Shown here in pieces: positions 1 to 7,030 of a stretch of 33,543 nt of DNA. Each line of letters begins with the position of its first letter. The stretch's first letter is position 1. This DNA is from Algoriphagus sp. Lineage in GTDB: Bacteria > Bacteroidota > Bacteroidia > Cytophagales > Cyclobacteriaceae. The stretch lies in contig NZ_JABXIN010000036.1 in assembly GCF_013373065.1 (NCBI RefSeq), positions 1 through 33,543 of the forward strand, given 5' to 3'. The translations under genes were made by a program, and so were the position numbers. A model generated the notes under the pieces. It searched no databases and was not told the DNA's origin. It was given only the letters and a program-made list of their open reading frames with translations.

Positions 1-76
1 GAGTGGTTGAAGGAGCACGCCTGGAAAGCGTGTATACCCCTAAAGGGTATCGAGGGTTCGAATCCCTTCCTCTCTG
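1..76 (+). tRNA. tRNA-Ser (anticodon GGA), 5' end cut by the window
   Basis: The anticodon stem is 16-20 paired with 28-32, and the 7-base loop 21-27 carries GGA at 23-25, reading UCC/UCU. A long variable arm (ACCCC/GGGT type, about 34-50) is typical of class II serine tRNA. The T stem is 52-56/64-68 around the loop TTCGAAT, followed by the acceptor strand 69-75 and discriminator G at 76. The 5' acceptor strand and part of the D stem, about a dozen bases, lie outside the window. CCA is not fully encoded; the next bases are CAA. The 3' end is repeated twice downstream, which marks this gene as an insertion target. Confidence 0.95.
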
Positions 77-79
77 CAA
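61..79 (+). repeat. tRNA-Ser 3'-end repeat, copy 1 (inside the tRNA; attachment-site-like)
   Basis: The 19-base segment AATCCCTTCCTCTCTGCAA covers the end of the T loop, the T stem and the acceptor strand. The same segment recurs at 223 (identical) and 378 (one change). Integrative elements that use tyrosine recombinases commonly use exactly this part of a tRNA gene as att core, so this is read as the element-bearing copy within the functional tRNA. No integrase gene is visible in the window. Confidence 0.7.
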
Positions 80-113
80 AGCGTTGAAATATTAAAATTT
101 CGACGCTTTTTTT
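78..113 (+). terminator. intrinsic terminator of the tRNA-Ser gene
   Basis: A 13-bp stem (AAAGCGTTGAAAT against ATTTCGACGCTTT, one G-U pair) closes a short AT-rich loop and runs into seven T residues. It starts two bases after the discriminator base, so it should end the tRNA transcript. Confidence 0.8.
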
Positions 114-222
114 ATGCCTTAGAATAAGCAATTATGAATTAGGAGGGATGAGAACCCTCGGGTTCGAAATCGACCGAAGGGAGATTCGCGAGAGGCTGTG
201 CGGCATGACCGAGCGTATGAGC

Positions 223-241
223 AATCCCTTCCTCTCTGCAA
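223..241 (+). repeat. tRNA-Ser 3'-end repeat, copy 2 (attachment-site-like)
   Basis: This is an exact 19-base copy of the tRNA-Ser 3' end, 162 bp downstream of copy 1, without the rest of a tRNA around it. Like the true gene it is directly followed by an intrinsic terminator. A displaced att site left by an integration or excision event is the simplest reading. Confidence 0.7.
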
Positions 242-275
242 AAAAGCCTTTCCGCAACTCGGAGGGGCTTTTTTT
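241..275 (+). terminator. terminator following the second tRNA-end repeat
   Basis: AAAGCCTTTCCG pairs with CGGAGGGGCTTT (G-U pairs allowed) around a five-base loop, followed by a run of T. It lies in the same position relative to copy 2 as the tRNA terminator does to copy 1, although its stem sequence is unrelated. This suggests a different tRNA-end/terminator junction was brought in. Confidence 0.65.
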
Positions 276-377
276 AGCCGCAAGCTTGCTTGAGTGGCTA
301 AGTATCAAAAACACCAAAACGAACGAAGTGAGTAGGCATGGTTTGCAACCCTCCTTCATTTAGGGAAAGGCGAAGCC

Positions 378-396
378 AATCCCTTCCTTTCTGCAA
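378..396 (+). repeat. tRNA-Ser 3'-end repeat, copy 3 (one mismatch)
   Basis: This is the third copy of the tRNA 3' end, 155 bp after copy 2, with one C-to-T change in the acceptor part (CCTTTCT). No clear terminator with a T tract follows, so this copy looks the most worn. It marks the start of the decayed mobile-element segment. Confidence 0.6.
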
Positions 397-418
397 TAAT
401 TAAACCTAACTGCCTTAT

Positions 419-845
419 TTAAAGTTGGTTTTGATATAGTTCTTTAATTCTTTTGTATCGATCAGTAAGGCGCTTATAATCGTTAAAAAGTCGATTTCCA
501 TTTAAAAAACTGTATTTTTTAGTATAATCATCTTTGTTTTTTCCGTCAGTCCTAAAGTATTTCGACGATAATTATGAAAAAGGCATAAAATGCAGTTGTT
601 CTCTCCCCTTTTTTCTTTTGTCTGAAGAAGCGTTCTGTTTTGGTCTGCCCAATTTTTCTAGCTCATTCAACTCAAAAATCACCTTATCCTAGGAGCCATC
701 TGGATAGGTTTTTCCATTCATAGCCAAATCCATTTGTTCCTTCCAACACCCTTGAAAGTGGTCGTAAACAAAAGAATTTCCTTTTGGTATTTCTCCTAAG
801 TTTCGAGCGACCACATATTTTTTCCTGATGGTTTTAAGATGATCG
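419..845 (-). pseudogene. decayed minus-strand gene of unknown function
   Basis: Reading the minus strand from about 845 gives a protein-like frame (RKKYVVARNLGEIPKGNSF and onward) that meets an in-frame TAG near position 692 after the residues YPDGS. It continues as DKVIFELNELEKLGRPKQ, stops again, and resumes in another frame as a basic stretch (DDYTKKYSFLNGNRLFNDYK) ending at 419. The composition of the three pieces, rich in K, Y, N and E, looks like genuine coding sequence, but there is no usable start and at least one stop and one frameshift. I do not recognise the family. Its place just inside the tRNA repeats suggests it was cargo or core of an inserted element. Confidence 0.45.
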
Positions 846-943
846 GAAGAAGCCTAATTTATTTTCTTTTTACTATGGCATTCAAAATGAATTTAAATCT
901 CCTCCTCAGGAGATCTGAAAATAGTATTAAAGCTAAATAAGGA

Positions 944-1210
944 GTGGAAAAAACTATAAGTAACCCAGATAAACAAAGTAATATCAATAATATGGAAATT
1001 GAACGAGTATATAGTGCATATGGATTTGCCTTACTTTTTCTAGGAATGATTGTATTTTTACTTTCATCTATTGGTGAAGATGGAGATACTACCTCTATAA
1101 TACCATATAGCATGATGGCTCTAGGAGTATTGATTATGATTATCGGAGGATATGTAGATGACAAAAACATAAAAAGAAAAAGAAATGACAAAAATAATAA
1201 CCATAAGTAA
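944..1210 (+). CDS. small two-helix membrane protein overlapping parA
   Basis: An 88-residue frame starts with GTG; an alternative ATG at 992 would give 72 residues. From the GTG there are two hydrophobic segments, about residues 26-43 ([18 protein letters not shown]) and 53-71 ([19 protein letters not shown]), joined by an acidic loop (EDGD), and a basic tail rich in Lys and Asn. The last 26 bases overlap the start of parA, as expected for translational coupling, so the two are probably co-transcribed. The family is not recognised. It may be a membrane anchor or a cargo protein of the element. The overlap could also mean the tail is a chance extension, so confidence is moderate. Confidence 0.5.
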   Translation: MEKTISNPDKQSNINNMEIERVYSAYGFALLFLGMIVFLLSSIGEDGDTTSIIPYSMMALGVLIMIIGGYVDDKNIKRKRNDKNNNHK

Positions 1211-1949
1211 CCATAAAGGAGGAGTAGGAAAGACTACCTCTGCTATTAATATAGGAGCCGGGCTTAATAAACTGGGTAAAAAAGTCCTCCTAATAGATTT
1301 AGACCCCCAGGCCAACCTTTCCCAGAACTTAGGGATAACGGATTCGAACCGGACTATCTACGGAGCCTTGAGAGGCCTCCACGGATTAGAACCTACTTCT
1401 ATAAAGCCAGGGTTTGATTTAATACCCTCCACGCTGGATTTATCCGGAGCGGAAATAGAGCTCTCTGGAGAAGCTGGGAGGGAATTCATCCTTAAGGAGC
1501 TCCTGGAGCCTATAAAGAAGAAATATGATTTTATCCTAATAGATAGCCCCCCTTCTCTGGGGTTACTTACTATTAACGCTTTTACAGCCTCAGACGAAAT
1601 ATTTATCCCTCTACAGGCCGAATTTTTAGCTCTACAGGGATTAACTAAGCTAGTGGAGGTAATAAATAAAATTAAGAAAAGGCTAAACCCGAGCCTTAAG
1701 ATAGGAGGTGTATTTATCACGCAATATGACAGCCGAAAAGTCCTAAACAGGGATGTAGTGGAGGCTATTAAAAATCATTTTCCAAAAGAGATTTTATCCA
1801 CTTCAATACGGGATAATATAGCTCTAGCGAAGGCTCAAACTCAGGGATTGGATATTTTCAGATATAACCAAAAAAGCCAAGGAGCAAATGATTACCTATC
1901 CCTCAGTAAGGAAATACTGAAAATTAAGAATTTTAAGAAACCTAAGTAA
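1185..1949 (+). CDS. parA: ParA/Soj-type partition ATPase (mobile-element copy)
   Basis: The 254-residue length is usual for Soj/ParA. The deviant Walker A box KGGVGKTT is at residues 11-18, the A' motif LLIDLDPQ at 35-42 and Walker B FILIDSPP at 116-123. These are the ATP-binding elements of the MinD/ParA family, which moves or retains DNA by cycling on the nucleoid. No N-terminal HTH is present, so it is the small chromosomal/ICE type. Codon use is rich in ATA, CTA, AGG and GGA, unlike the housekeeping genes at the right end of the window, which suggests transfer. Directly downstream lie wrecked parB-like and HTH genes, so this intact parA appears to be the survivor of a maintenance module of an integrative element or plasmid. 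It may no longer work without its partner. Confidence 0.9.
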   Translation: MTKIITISNHKGGVGKTTSAINIGAGLNKLGKKVLLIDLDPQANLSQNLGITDSNRTIYGALRGLHGLEPTSIKPGFDLIPSTLDLSGAEIELSGEAGREFILKELLEPIKKKYDFILIDSPPSLGLLTINAFTASDEIFIPLQAEFLALQGLTKLVEVINKIKKRLNPSLKIGGVFITQYDSRKVLNRDVVEAIKNHFPKEILSTSIRDNIALAKAQTQGLDIFRYNQKSQGANDYLSLSKEILKIKNFKKPK

Positions 1950-1993
1950 ACTCATGTTTTGAATAACATAAATAACACTAAGTTGGTGGACAG

Positions 1994-2288
1994 ATAGCTA
2001 AAAAAAACTTTAGCGGAGGTCTAAACTCTCTACTGGGAGATCACTGGAGAAACCTAAAAGAGGTGGACCTAGAACAAATTTTAAAAAGGTAACCAAAAGC
2101 ACCCAGGAGGGAACTTAGTAGAGCGAGACCAGAGCCACCTTTATAGTAAAGAAGGAACTCCTAGACAAACTCAAAGTAGTAGCCTACAGGGAGAGTCCTT
2201 ATAAAGCAGGTAGTAGAACGTTCTGGAGGAGTACCGCTCCTTATACTATAGAAAGAACGGAGAATTAAATCCGATATCCAAAAAGTAA
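1994..2288 (+). pseudogene. broken parB-like / small partition-partner gene
   Basis: The frame from 1994 reads IAKKNFSGGLNSLLGDHW and on to a TAA at 2090; the first codon is ATA where a start would be expected. After a shift, coding continues with ATFIVKKELLDKLKVVAY, then shifts again to a frame ending SLYYRKNGELNPISKK with TAA at 2286-2288. The N-terminal KNFSGGLNSLLG followed by a helical TFIV-xx-ELLxKLKxxAY segment resembles the small ParB-like or ribbon-helix-helix proteins that follow parA in Bacteroidetes mobile elements (recognised from memory, not by a search). At least two frameshifts and a lost start make it a pseudogene. Confidence 0.6.
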
Positions 2289-2425
2289 AAGACGTAGCTA
2301 TAGAAATAGAGGGAGTTAAATTCTATACGATACCAGAAGTAGCGGGGTCTCTGAATGCCACCCCTCAGACTTTCCGGAACTTTATAAAGAATGGCAGACT
2401 AAAGAGCAAAAGAGTAACCACTTAA
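2252..2425 (+). pseudogene. truncated MerR/excisionase-type HTH gene remnant
   Basis: The open frame reads VKDVAIEIEGVKFYTIPEVA followed by GSLNATPQTFRNFIKNGRLK and SKRV, then stops. The pattern (Y-T-I-x-E-V-A, then T-x-x-T-x-R-x-x-I-K-N-G-R-L-K) is that of the small HTH_17/excisionase family, in which the chain normally continues with a beta-wing such as VGxxYxI. Here it ends abruptly at TAA TGA. A further 20-codon piece at 2426-2488 (MTDLDLAKIQRMELNRILDK) may be its former tail or another fragment. The 5' part overlaps the end of the parB-like remnant. No start codon is clear. Confidence 0.55.
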
Positions 2426-2660
2426 TGACTGATCTCGATCTAGCAAAGATACAAAGAATGGAATTGAATAGAATTTTGGACAAGTAACCTATTGTTACCT
2501 GTATTTTGATGATCTCACTAAATCATTGAAATACAGCGAAAAATTTTGAAGTTTTTTATTTAAAAAGGTATCAAAAAATTTGCTTACCTAAATTACTTAA
2601 AATTTATTTACTAATTAAGCAAGCTTTCTTTTCATTGCGTTATAACTAAAATTAAATGCA

Positions 2661-3269
2661 ATGAAAAATAGATTCATCAAATTAATCGCAACTGTAGTAT
2701 TACCTGTATCACTTTTTTCTTGTGCTTCAAACACTTTGATATCAAATGGAGGATACAGTGATGTAAGCCTGAATAGTGATTCAGATCAATTTGAAATTAA
2801 GAGGTTAAAAGAGGTTAGCGCTGAAGGAAATGCAATTTTTGGAATACCATTCGACAAGAAGGTAGGAAACAAATCGGGCTTAATAGTCAGATTTAATGGT
2901 GTAACTCTAAATGGTTCGAATAGAGTTTTGCCGATCCTTTCTTTAGTAGGTTTATCAATAGCTGGTGGAGCCATCCTAAACAATGCTGTTGGTTATAAAA
3001 GTTGGGAAAATGGAGGAGGGTATAAGTTGGGATTAGCCGCTTCATCGGCAATAGTCTTGCCTGTTACAGGAATTATAAATAATCAAATCTGGGGTTTTTC
3101 AGCGGCAGGAAGAGCCTCTCAAAAATTAAATCGGCAGCTAGTTGAAGATAATCCAAACGTAGACGTTTTTCTCAATCCAAAGTATTCCATAGATAAGAAG
3201 AATAGTCTTTGGACTCAAAAAGCTGAAATAACAGTAAGAACAATGGGGGCCACATTGAAAGTAGATTGA
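2661..3269 (+). CDS. lipoprotein of unknown function
   Basis: A 202-residue protein with a type II signal peptide: basic start MKNRFIK, hydrophobic core and lipobox LFSC with the lipidated Cys at 21. The mature part contains GNAIFGIPFDKK (about 57-67) and two hydrophobic, Gly/Ala-rich stretches at about 90-110 and 123-143, which could be membrane-associated hairpins. The C-terminal third is polar. I do not recognise the family. The gene stands alone between the decayed element and a terminator-like hairpin at 3439, so it may be element cargo or the first resident gene beyond it. The start is the only ATG before the signal peptide. Confidence 0.75.
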   Translation: MKNRFIKLIATVVLPVSLFSCASNTLISNGGYSDVSLNSDSDQFEIKRLKEVSAEGNAIFGIPFDKKVGNKSGLIVRFNGVTLNGSNRVLPILSLVGLSIAGGAILNNAVGYKSWENGGGYKLGLAASSAIVLPVTGIINNQIWGFSAAGRASQKLNRQLVEDNPNVDVFLNPKYSIDKKNSLWTQKAEITVRTMGATLKVD

Positions 3270-3291
3270 AAATTCTTTTGCAATCAGAAGA

Positions 3292-3378
3292 TTAAAAACC
3301 CTTTCACTTCTTTTGTTATTTCCAATATTCCACAATTGTGAAGAAAGTGGAGATTCGATCATGAATTGTTGGAACTAA
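3292..3378 (+). pseudogene. possible remnant of a short lipoprotein gene
   Basis: A short frame immediately after the 202-residue lipoprotein reads LKTLSLLLLFPIFHNCEESG and ends DSIMNCWN. A hydrophobic run followed by Cys and acidic residues looks like a lipoprotein signal sequence, but no ATG, GTG or TTG start precedes it in frame and the chain stops after about 28 residues. It could be a decayed gene start or chance. Confidence 0.2.
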
Positions 3379-3438
3379 TGCTTCAAATAAAAAAACAAAT
3401 GGGGATCCTGTCCTAATTAAATTGCTTCACACGTTAAG

Positions 3439-3470
3439 ACCACCTTCGAAAGAGGTGGTTTTTATATTTT
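3439..3470 (+). terminator. intrinsic terminator, probably for the lipoprotein gene
   Basis: ACCACCT (3439-3445) pairs with AGGTGGT (3453-3459) around a seven-base loop and is followed by a T-rich tail on the plus strand. It lies 38 bp beyond the end of the convergent DUF5916 gene and could serve both directions. Confidence 0.7.
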
Positions 3471-3507
3471 TTGATTTTGATTGCGTTCTTTTTTATGAGA
3501 CTTATGG

Positions 3508-5724
3508 TTAAAGGTTTAACCAGTAAGTCATCTTAAAGACGATGGCACGTGATTTTGAGGGGCCAAATTCAATAAATCCATCAGGATTCATTTCCGCTAG
3601 GTAATTATCGGTGTAAACGAGGAAAATATCCGATACTGGAGCAAATCTCCATTGTAATCTCGAATTAATGTTTACGTTATCAATTTGGCTATTGTATTGG
3701 ACAAAAGTGGTCCAAAACATTTTTTTGCTGAATGTAAAGTCGAATCTCGGACCGATCAAAAACAGGTTAGAATCATTGTAAGGTCTTGGAAGTCGGATTC
3801 TGTTAAAAGCGAAATCAATGCTGGTGAATCCTAAGGGCTGATAACGCCATTGAACACTTCCTTCTAGATTGATCCGAGTTCCATTGAAATATTCCCCAGA
3901 CCGGGTACTTAGGTTGAAGGAGATCTTCTTCCTTTCGTCAGATTCATATCGGGCGATGAGGAGGTTATTGGTGTATTCTGAGTTTGCAGGTAATGGAAGC
4001 CCATCTGTTCCGCTTGGATCAAATCCATTGAATAAGTAGGTGTATTGTCTTCTTAAACGAAGTGAAAACCGTGCGGATGACTTCCAAAAAATATCATATA
4101 GTAGGTTTACATCCCAATCCAGGAATCCGTAGGTGTCATTTCCCACCATATCAAAATCAAAGCCGGGTCCATGACGCTGAATTTCACCTTGGGAAGGGAA
4201 GAAACTTCGACGGTAGGTCATGGCCAATTGTCGGATATCGGTACGGCGGACAAAGCCAACTTCTGGTGCGTAATTAGCGCCCACCACTTGAGAACGCATG
4301 TCCAAAGACCATTGGGGGACACTGTACTGCATTTCAATCCCTGCAGCGAAAGCACTATCTACTGCTACCTGATTGATATTGCGGTGGTAAAAGAATTTTC
4401 CCGTAATACGATTATCAGCAGATGCCAAATTATAATCCACTCCAAAAGTTCGATCCCAGGCATTGTATAAACTATCTGAATATTCTTCTGGGCTTTGGAA
4501 GGTTTGTTTATTGACAAGAAAGGCGGAGATATTTGACCGTGCGAACACCTTTTGCTGAAGCGAAACCATGGAGTAGTTGTAAGAAGGTAAACTTGCCGAT
4601 TGATCCTCTGCAACTTGCATACTCAATATCCCGACTCGCAGGTTGTCGTTTGCTTTTCCACTGATTCTAGCTCCAAATGGGATTGCGGACTCGATATTTT
4701 GACCAGTGCTTTCATCTCTCGAAACACCGATTCTTCTGCTAAAGAAAGGACGAGTACCTCGGTTTCCATAATTAGAAAATAGATCGGCATTCTCCAGAAA
4801 GAACTGTCTTCTTTCAGGAAAGAAAATCTCAAATCTGTCCAAATTGGTTACCTGTTGATCTACTTCAACTTGGGAAAAATCCGGATTGACGGTAAGGTCT
4901 AGATTTAATCCTGGAGTAAGTCCATATTTAATGTCAAAGCCCGCGTTAAAACGATGGTTTGCCTCGGTATTTGTCTCAAAGTTTCTACCGGAGTTTGCCG
5001 AAATGTAGGGGATGAAAGAAAGGTTTTTCCCACTTTTCTTAGTAGGCTCTTCCCATTTTGCAATTTTTAAAGCTGCCAGATTAAATAGGGTGAAATTTCT
5101 GGAAATAGGTGCCCAGGATGATCTTTCTGCGCTTTCACTGTCAATTCTATAAAAATTAATATTCCACTCAGTCTGTCCTTCATTAAAACGGAGCGTATTT
5201 AGCGGAATAGCCATCTCTGCTACCCAATACCCCTCGTATTGTTTTGCTTCACCTCTCCAGACATTATCCCAATCCAGACTGAACGAACTTTCGCCTGTTC
5301 CTCCATTTGCAACCAAACCCTCTCTCCGTACACCGAAGGGGTTGATTCCAAAGGTGAAGGCATTTGTCCTATCCTGAAAGGTGTCGAAGATTACCGTGAA
5401 ATTGTCATTGGCGGCTCCACGGAAATCTCTTCGTAATGAAGGGGTTACATACTCCCGATCCTTGTTCGTACTATACAGAATCCCTAGAACATAAATGTTC
5501 TTATCGTCAAAAAGGACTTTTGCAACGGATTGGTTGACAGCCAGTGATGAATCGAAAGGGAAATATTGCATCCAATTGTATGCTGAATCTGCCTTACTCC
5601 ACGCATCATCAATCACCCCATCTATTTCAATGGGGGAGTTTACTCTTTTGAATGTAATATCCTGGGCCCAAAGGCTTTGAAAGAGCAAATAGAAACCTAT
5701 CAGAAGTAGATTTTTTCTTAGCAT
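3508..5724 (-). CDS. DUF5916 outer-membrane protein with CBM9-like N-terminal domain
   Basis: A 738-residue exported protein. The signal peptide is residues 1-20 (hydrophobic core LLLIGFYLLF, cleavage LWA|Q), leaving Gln at +1. The N-terminal region (about 25-215) has the CBM9-like pattern of this family (IEIDGVIDDAWSKA, then DNFTVIFDTFQDRTNAF and GYWVAEMAIP). The rest is the DUF5916 region, with FFPERRQFFLENADLF near residues 300-315 and alternating polar/hydrophobic strands to the C-terminus that fit an outer-membrane beta barrel ending in an aromatic-rich strand (MTYWLNL). Family members are common in Bacteroidota; their substrate is unknown to me. It is a single gene, convergent with the lipoprotein gene to its left and without an operon partner. 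Confidence 0.9.
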   Translation of the reverse strand: MLRKNLLLIGFYLLFQSLWAQDITFKRVNSPIEIDGVIDDAWSKADSAYNWMQYFPFDSSLAVNQSVAKVLFDDKNIYVLGILYSTNKDREYVTPSLRRDFRGAANDNFTVIFDTFQDRTNAFTFGINPFGVRREGLVANGGTGESSFSLDWDNVWRGEAKQYEGYWVAEMAIPLNTLRFNEGQTEWNINFYRIDSESAERSSWAPISRNFTLFNLAALKIAKWEEPTKKSGKNLSFIPYISANSGRNFETNTEANHRFNAGFDIKYGLTPGLNLDLTVNPDFSQVEVDQQVTNLDRFEIFFPERRQFFLENADLFSNYGNRGTRPFFSRRIGVSRDESTGQNIESAIPFGARISGKANDNLRVGILSMQVAEDQSASLPSYNYSMVSLQQKVFARSNISAFLVNKQTFQSPEEYSDSLYNAWDRTFGVDYNLASADNRITGKFFYHRNINQVAVDSAFAAGIEMQYSVPQWSLDMRSQVVGANYAPEVGFVRRTDIRQLAMTYRRSFFPSQGEIQRHGPGFDFDMVGNDTYGFLDWDVNLLYDIFWKSSARFSLRLRRQYTYLFNGFDPSGTDGLPLPANSEYTNNLLIARYESDERKKISFNLSTRSGEYFNGTRINLEGSVQWRYQPLGFTSIDFAFNRIRLPRPYNDSNLFLIGPRFDFTFSKKMFWTTFVQYNSQIDNVNINSRLQWRFAPVSDIFLVYTDNYLAEMNPDGFIEFGPSKSRAIVFKMTYWLNL

Positions 5725-5974
5725 AGTGCAAAATTAAGCCTGCTTATCCTGAAGGGAAGCGTAATTATATCAGCGGTTTTCTTATGGAATTAGAAGCTAA
5801 AACTCAGGAGGCATCAAACAGTTATTTAAAAAAAAGATTTTTATCTAAGCGGTTTAAGAGGAGACTTTTATCAAAAATGATAAGTCGGAAAGCAAGCCGC
5901 CACAATTTAAAATCACTTAGAGTTTAGGTAAGTAATGCGAATGACTCTTTAAATTCTCCTTTAATCAACAAAAA

Positions 5975-6913
5975 CTACTTACTATCGGTAATTGGATTCT
6001 TCTCTTTTTTACTCCAGGTAAGTAGGGCAACCGTTAGCAAAATCAGGATTGTTCCTAGCCAATCCATTCCTAAAAAACTGACCTTTAGCCAAAAAACGGC
6101 TGTTAAAGCGGCTGCTAAGGGTTCGACACTACAGAGTAAACTGGCAGTGGTAGCCCCAATAATAGAGATGGATCGCAAAAAGAAATAAAAAGCGATTACC
6201 GTACCGAATAAAATGATGTATCCAAAAGCCAAAAAGGTTCCAGAATCCCAAGTTCCGGAAATCGTCCATGGCTGTGTAACTAAAGAAAATGAAACTCCCC
6301 CAATCAACATTCCCCAACCTGTAATCGCCGCTGGAGAAAAGCTTCGCAGCAATCCAACGGGTTGGATGGTATAAAAAGCTAAAGCAATAGCGGATAGAAT
6401 TCCCCAAAACAAGGCTTGCTCGGAAATGACCAAGACTTCTAGCGAACCATGGGTAACCAGTAAAAATGTCCCGGATAAAGCTAAAATCAAGGCTCCATAT
6501 TCAGCAAGAATTGGCCATTTTCTGTTTTTGATGGCATAAAAACCCACGACGAAAACAGGTCCTATGTATTGAAGAATTGTGGCCGTAGCGGCATTTGATA
6601 AGGAAATGCTGTAAAAATAGGTGAATTGAACAGCAACCATCCCTACAATTCCAAATAAGAGGATTTGTAGGATGTCTATGGGTTTTTTCCAGACCGCAAA
6701 AGCTACTTTCTTTTCTTGAGAAAAAGAGAATAGAATCAAAATCAGCCCACCTAAAATCATTCTCCAAGTAACCAGCCAGGCAGGGTCAAGATTTTTTTCT
6801 TCAAAAAGAAACTGGGCGCATGTTCCCGAAATTCCCCAAAAAACAGCAGACGAAAGGGCCATTAGGATCCCTGGAATTTTCTGGTAGGAAGTCGGCTGTG
6901 CCATAGGTGTCAA
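5975..6913 (-). CDS. DMT-superfamily (EamA) transporter
   Basis: A 312-residue polytopic membrane protein with about ten hydrophobic segments arranged as two EamA repeats of five helices. The first repeat begins ALSSAVFWGISGTCAQFLF and the second begins near residue 165 (EQALFWGILSAIALAFYTI). This is the drug/metabolite exporter architecture of RhaT/YdcZ-like permeases acting in the inner membrane; the substrate cannot be read from sequence. The tail is short and polar. The gene is divergent from the S33 hydrolase, with a perfect inverted repeat in the space between. The start could also be the second Met (residue 4). Confidence 0.9.
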   Translation of the reverse strand: MTPMAQPTSYQKIPGILMALSSAVFWGISGTCAQFLFEEKNLDPAWLVTWRMILGGLILILFSFSQEKKVAFAVWKKPIDILQILLFGIVGMVAVQFTYFYSISLSNAATATILQYIGPVFVVGFYAIKNRKWPILAEYGALILALSGTFLLVTHGSLEVLVISEQALFWGILSAIALAFYTIQPVGLLRSFSPAAITGWGMLIGGVSFSLVTQPWTISGTWDSGTFLAFGYIILFGTVIAFYFFLRSISIIGATTASLLCSVEPLAAALTAVFWLKVSFLGMDWLGTILILLTVALLTWSKKEKNPITDSK

Positions 6914-6943
6914 TATTCAAGCGAAGATATTCAGCATTTTGGG

Positions 6944-6967
6944 TTTTTGGATAGCTCCATCCAAAAA
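6944..6967. promoter_or_regulatory. perfect inverted repeat between divergent genes (operator candidate)
   Basis: TTTTTGGAT (6944-6952) and ATCCAAAAA (6959-6967) form a perfect 9-bp inverted repeat around six bases. It lies 30 bp upstream of the DMT transporter start and 11 bp before the -33 element of the hydrolase promoter. The position favours an operator for a dimeric repressor acting on one or both genes; there is no T tract that would make it a terminator. Confidence 0.45.
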
Positions 6968-6978
6968 TCAGAGGATGA

Positions 6979-7009
6979 TTTGAAAAAATAGAGTATTAGG
7001 CTATTTTGG
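6979..7009 (+). promoter_or_regulatory. Bacteroidetes-type promoter of the S33 hydrolase gene
   Basis: TTTG at 6979-6982, a 19-bp spacer, then TATTTTGG at 7002-7009, which matches TAnnTTTG in seven of eight positions. The spacing is the one known for the primary sigma factor of this phylum. The leader before the ATG at 7031 would be about 15 bases. Confidence 0.6.
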
Positions 7010-7030
7010 ATAACAAAAAGCTTCTTTCTT

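Noticed and set aside
132..363. Overlapping plus- and minus-strand frames of 71-75 residues in the repeat region
   Set aside because: They run through the tRNA-end repeats and a terminator hairpin; no domain-like sequence, and both strands are open only by chance.
400..433. Hairpin AAACCTAACT / AAGTTGGTTT after the third tRNA-end repeat as a terminator
   Set aside because: The stem has a bulge, no T tract follows, and it overlaps the end of a pseudogene; too weak to call.
5722..5736. TAATTTTG on the minus strand just before the DUF5916 start, a full TAnnTTTG match
   Set aside because: It ends four bases before the ATG, which would put the transcript start at or inside the start codon, and no TTTG lies 19-21 bp upstream.
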